From assembly GCF_900113115.1 (NCBI RefSeq), contig NZ_FOOF01000007.1, positions 62,001 through 126,000 on the forward strand: DNA of 64,000 nucleotides, read 5' to 3'. Shown here piece by piece: positions 62,837 to 64,000 of the stretch. The first letter of the stretch is position 1; each line of letters begins with the position of its first letter. Source of the DNA: Duganella sp. CF458 (GTDB lineage: Bacteria > Pseudomonadota > Gammaproteobacteria > Burkholderiales > Burkholderiaceae_D). A model generated the notes under the pieces. It was not told where the DNA came from and did no database searches. It worked only from the letters and a program-made list of their open reading frames with translations. Position numbers and translations under genes: made by a program.

Positions 62837-63249
62837 GCACGCTCGCTTCCTTGCTGGCCGGCCTGGTTTTTGGCCTGGGCCTGGTGGTCTCAGGCATGAC
62901 GAATCCCGCCAAGGTGCTGGGTTTCCTCGATATCTTCGGCAAGTGGGATCCCGCAATGGCATTCGTCATGGCAGGGGCGCTGCTGGTCGGCACCGTCTCA
63001 TTTCATGTCGCAGGCAAGCGCACCCGCGCCATCCTCGGAGCTCCGATCAGCCTGCCGACAGCACGCGACATCGATCGCCGCCTCGTGCTGGGAAGCCTGG
63101 CCTTCGGGATTGGCTGGGGCCTGGCCGGCTACTGCCCTGGCCCGGTCATCACCTCGCTGGCGACGGGCGGCGGCAAGCCGTGGATTTTCTTCATCGCCAT
63201 GCTGGGCGGGATGGCAATCTTCGAACTCTTCGAACGGCGCAAAGCCTAA
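62833..63249 (+). CDS. YeeE/YedE-family sulfur transporter, C-terminal half (PmpB-like)
   Basis: A 138-residue membrane protein with four helices, [18 protein letters not shown] and the [13 protein letters not shown] loop with the conserved Cys. Forms the second half of the transporter. Coupled to the first half by ATGA; ends convergently with the solute-binding protein, sharing 4 bases. Confidence 0.9.
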   Translation: MSTLASLLAGLVFGLGLVVSGMTNPAKVLGFLDIFGKWDPAMAFVMAGALLVGTVSFHVAGKRTRAILGAPISLPTARDIDRRLVLGSLAFGIGWGLAGYCPGPVITSLATGGGKPWIFFIAMLGGMAIFELFERRKA

Positions 63250-64000
63250 TTGACGGTGGGGCGGTCCGTGTCGAGGCGGCGCAAGTAGTCACGTTCGAAC
63301 TTGGGCAAGTCGACGTCGCGGGCCGCTTCGTTGAATGCACGTTGTTGCGCCTGACCTGCGGCGGTGCGCTGGAAGCAGATATGGACGCTGCGCTCGTGGA
63401 ACAGGTTCTCCGAGAACGCGATGCGTTCGCGCTCGGCACGGGTGAAGTGCGGGCCAGCGAGCAAATGGCGCAATACGCGCTTTTCAATCACCATCGCATC
63501 GAATCGTTTGCTGAGCAGCTTGCGCAGATTGGTCTCGTCGTTGACGCCCTCCTGCACGTGCAGCGCGCCGCGCCGCACCTGGCCATCGAACTCCTCGCCG
63601 TTCGAATATCCGGCCACGATGCCGATCCTGGCATCACGCAGTTCGCGCATGGTGGAGGCAATCACTGGCGCCTCCTTCAGGTACGCCAACACATTGATGG
63701 TGGAGCCGATCGGCGCGGAGAAGTGGCACTGGGTTTCGCGCTGCGGCGTACGCCAGACGGCCAGCAGGCCGGCATAGCGCGGATCGTTCATGCCCACTTC
63801 AAGGGTGCGCTTCCACGGGTAATAATCGATGCTGGCAGCGCTGCCCAGCCGGGCGAACACCGCCAACGAATAGGCGCCCGAAAGGCCGTTGTCCGGCAAG
63901 GAGGCAGACATGAACGGCGGCCATTCTTCCGATGCGAGCCGCACTGCGGAACCGGCGACAGCCAAGCCTTGCCAGCCAAGCAGCAAGCCAAGCCCCCAAC
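63246..64000 (-). CDS. Periplasmic solute-binding protein, family 3 type (5' end outside window)
   Basis: About 250 residues visible, lacking only the first signal-peptide codons. The sequence WGLGLLLGWQGLAVAGSAVR runs from the right edge, and the first internal start candidate (TTG 63986) lies inside this hydrophobic stretch, so the true start is beyond the edge. SEEWPPFMSASLPDNG and DARIGIVAGYSNGEEF are of the transporter-substrate-binding (amino-acid type) family. No transporter gene is visible; it may be a stand-alone binding protein. Confidence 0.7.
   Translation of the reverse strand, partial: WGLGLLLGWQGLAVAGSAVRLASEEWPPFMSASLPDNGLSGAYSLAVFARLGSAASIDYYPWKRTLEVGMNDPRYAGLLAVWRTPQRETQCHFSAPIGSTINVLAYLKEAPVIASTMRELRDARIGIVAGYSNGEEFDGQVRRGALHVQEGVNDETNLRKLLSKRFDAMVIEKRVLRHLLAGPHFTRAERERIAFSENLFHERSVHICFQRTAAGQAQQRAFNEAARDVDLPKFERDYLRRLDTDRPTVN

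Noticed and set aside
1..64000. CRISPR arrays, tRNA, rRNA, prophage or insertion-sequence genes
   Set aside because: No regularly spaced direct repeats, no cloverleaf or rRNA sequence, and no transposase, integrase or phage protein was recognised on either strand.

Overview
The window is a 64 kb piece of a high-GC chromosome from a beta-proteobacterium, most probably Oxalobacteraceae (the Massilia/Duganella/Janthinobacterium group). That placement is inference from five TonB-dependent receptors, intracellular PHB metabolism (phaZ and a PHA-system protein), glnA with ntrB and ntrC, the tkt-gap pair and an orphan TAXI binding protein; no rRNA or marker-gene search was possible. No tRNA, rRNA, CRISPR array, transposase, integrase or phage gene was seen.

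Layout. 1-6.2 kb: yhdP (cut by the left edge) divergent from glnE. 6.3-24.3 kb: four TonB-dependent receptors, interspersed with a GST/WYL-regulator pair, two tandem tiny secreted four-cysteine proteins, the tkt-gap glycolytic/pentose-phosphate pair and rsmE. 24.8-30.3 kb: an FAD dehydrogenase, then a GAF histidine kinase, a REC-DUF3369-HD-GYP regulator and corA. 30.5-35.1 kb: the nitrogen control locus glnA / DUF4124 protein / ntrB / ntrC, with a sigma-54 promoter and NtrC enhancer sites upstream of glnA that also abut a divergent rhodanese gene. 35.8-44.6 kb: an OpgB-like phosphoglycerol transferase, a fifth TonB receptor, a TAXI binding protein and a class A penicillin-binding protein. 44.8-49.1 kb: a tightly overlapped five-gene envelope-type operon (YVTN propeller, polysaccharide deacetylase, fatty-acid hydroxylase, EI24 protein, MoaB/CinA-like protein). 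49.2-53.3 kb: FKBP, an ECF sigma/anti-sigma pair, and a divergent secreted subtilase followed by a secreted Gly/Ala/Ser/Asn-rich protein. 53.4-57.1 kb: HU and several small genes, including an acyl-CoA-binding protein and a DUF2867-like pseudogene. 57.2-64 kb: a signal-less M4-type metallopeptidase coupled to an emfourin-type inhibitor, fdxA and a ferredoxin/NADP reductase, phaZ, a persulfide-sensor-type ArsR regulator with a split YeeE/YedE sulfur transporter, and a solute-binding protein cut by the right edge.

The most interesting items are: the cytoplasmic protealysin/emfourin-like pair (57267-58951); the coupled tandem four-Cys mini-proteins (13902-14278); the sigma / anti-sigma / subtilase / low-complexity-protein module (49594-53285); the NtrC enhancer shared by glnA and a rhodanese gene (35137-35286); the two-Cys ArsR sulfur module (62075-63249); and palindromic GGGTCnGACCC-type repeats placed against stop codons (18315, 30379, 41206). 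Many very long open frames lie opposite the real genes; these are by-products of high GC3 and were left out.
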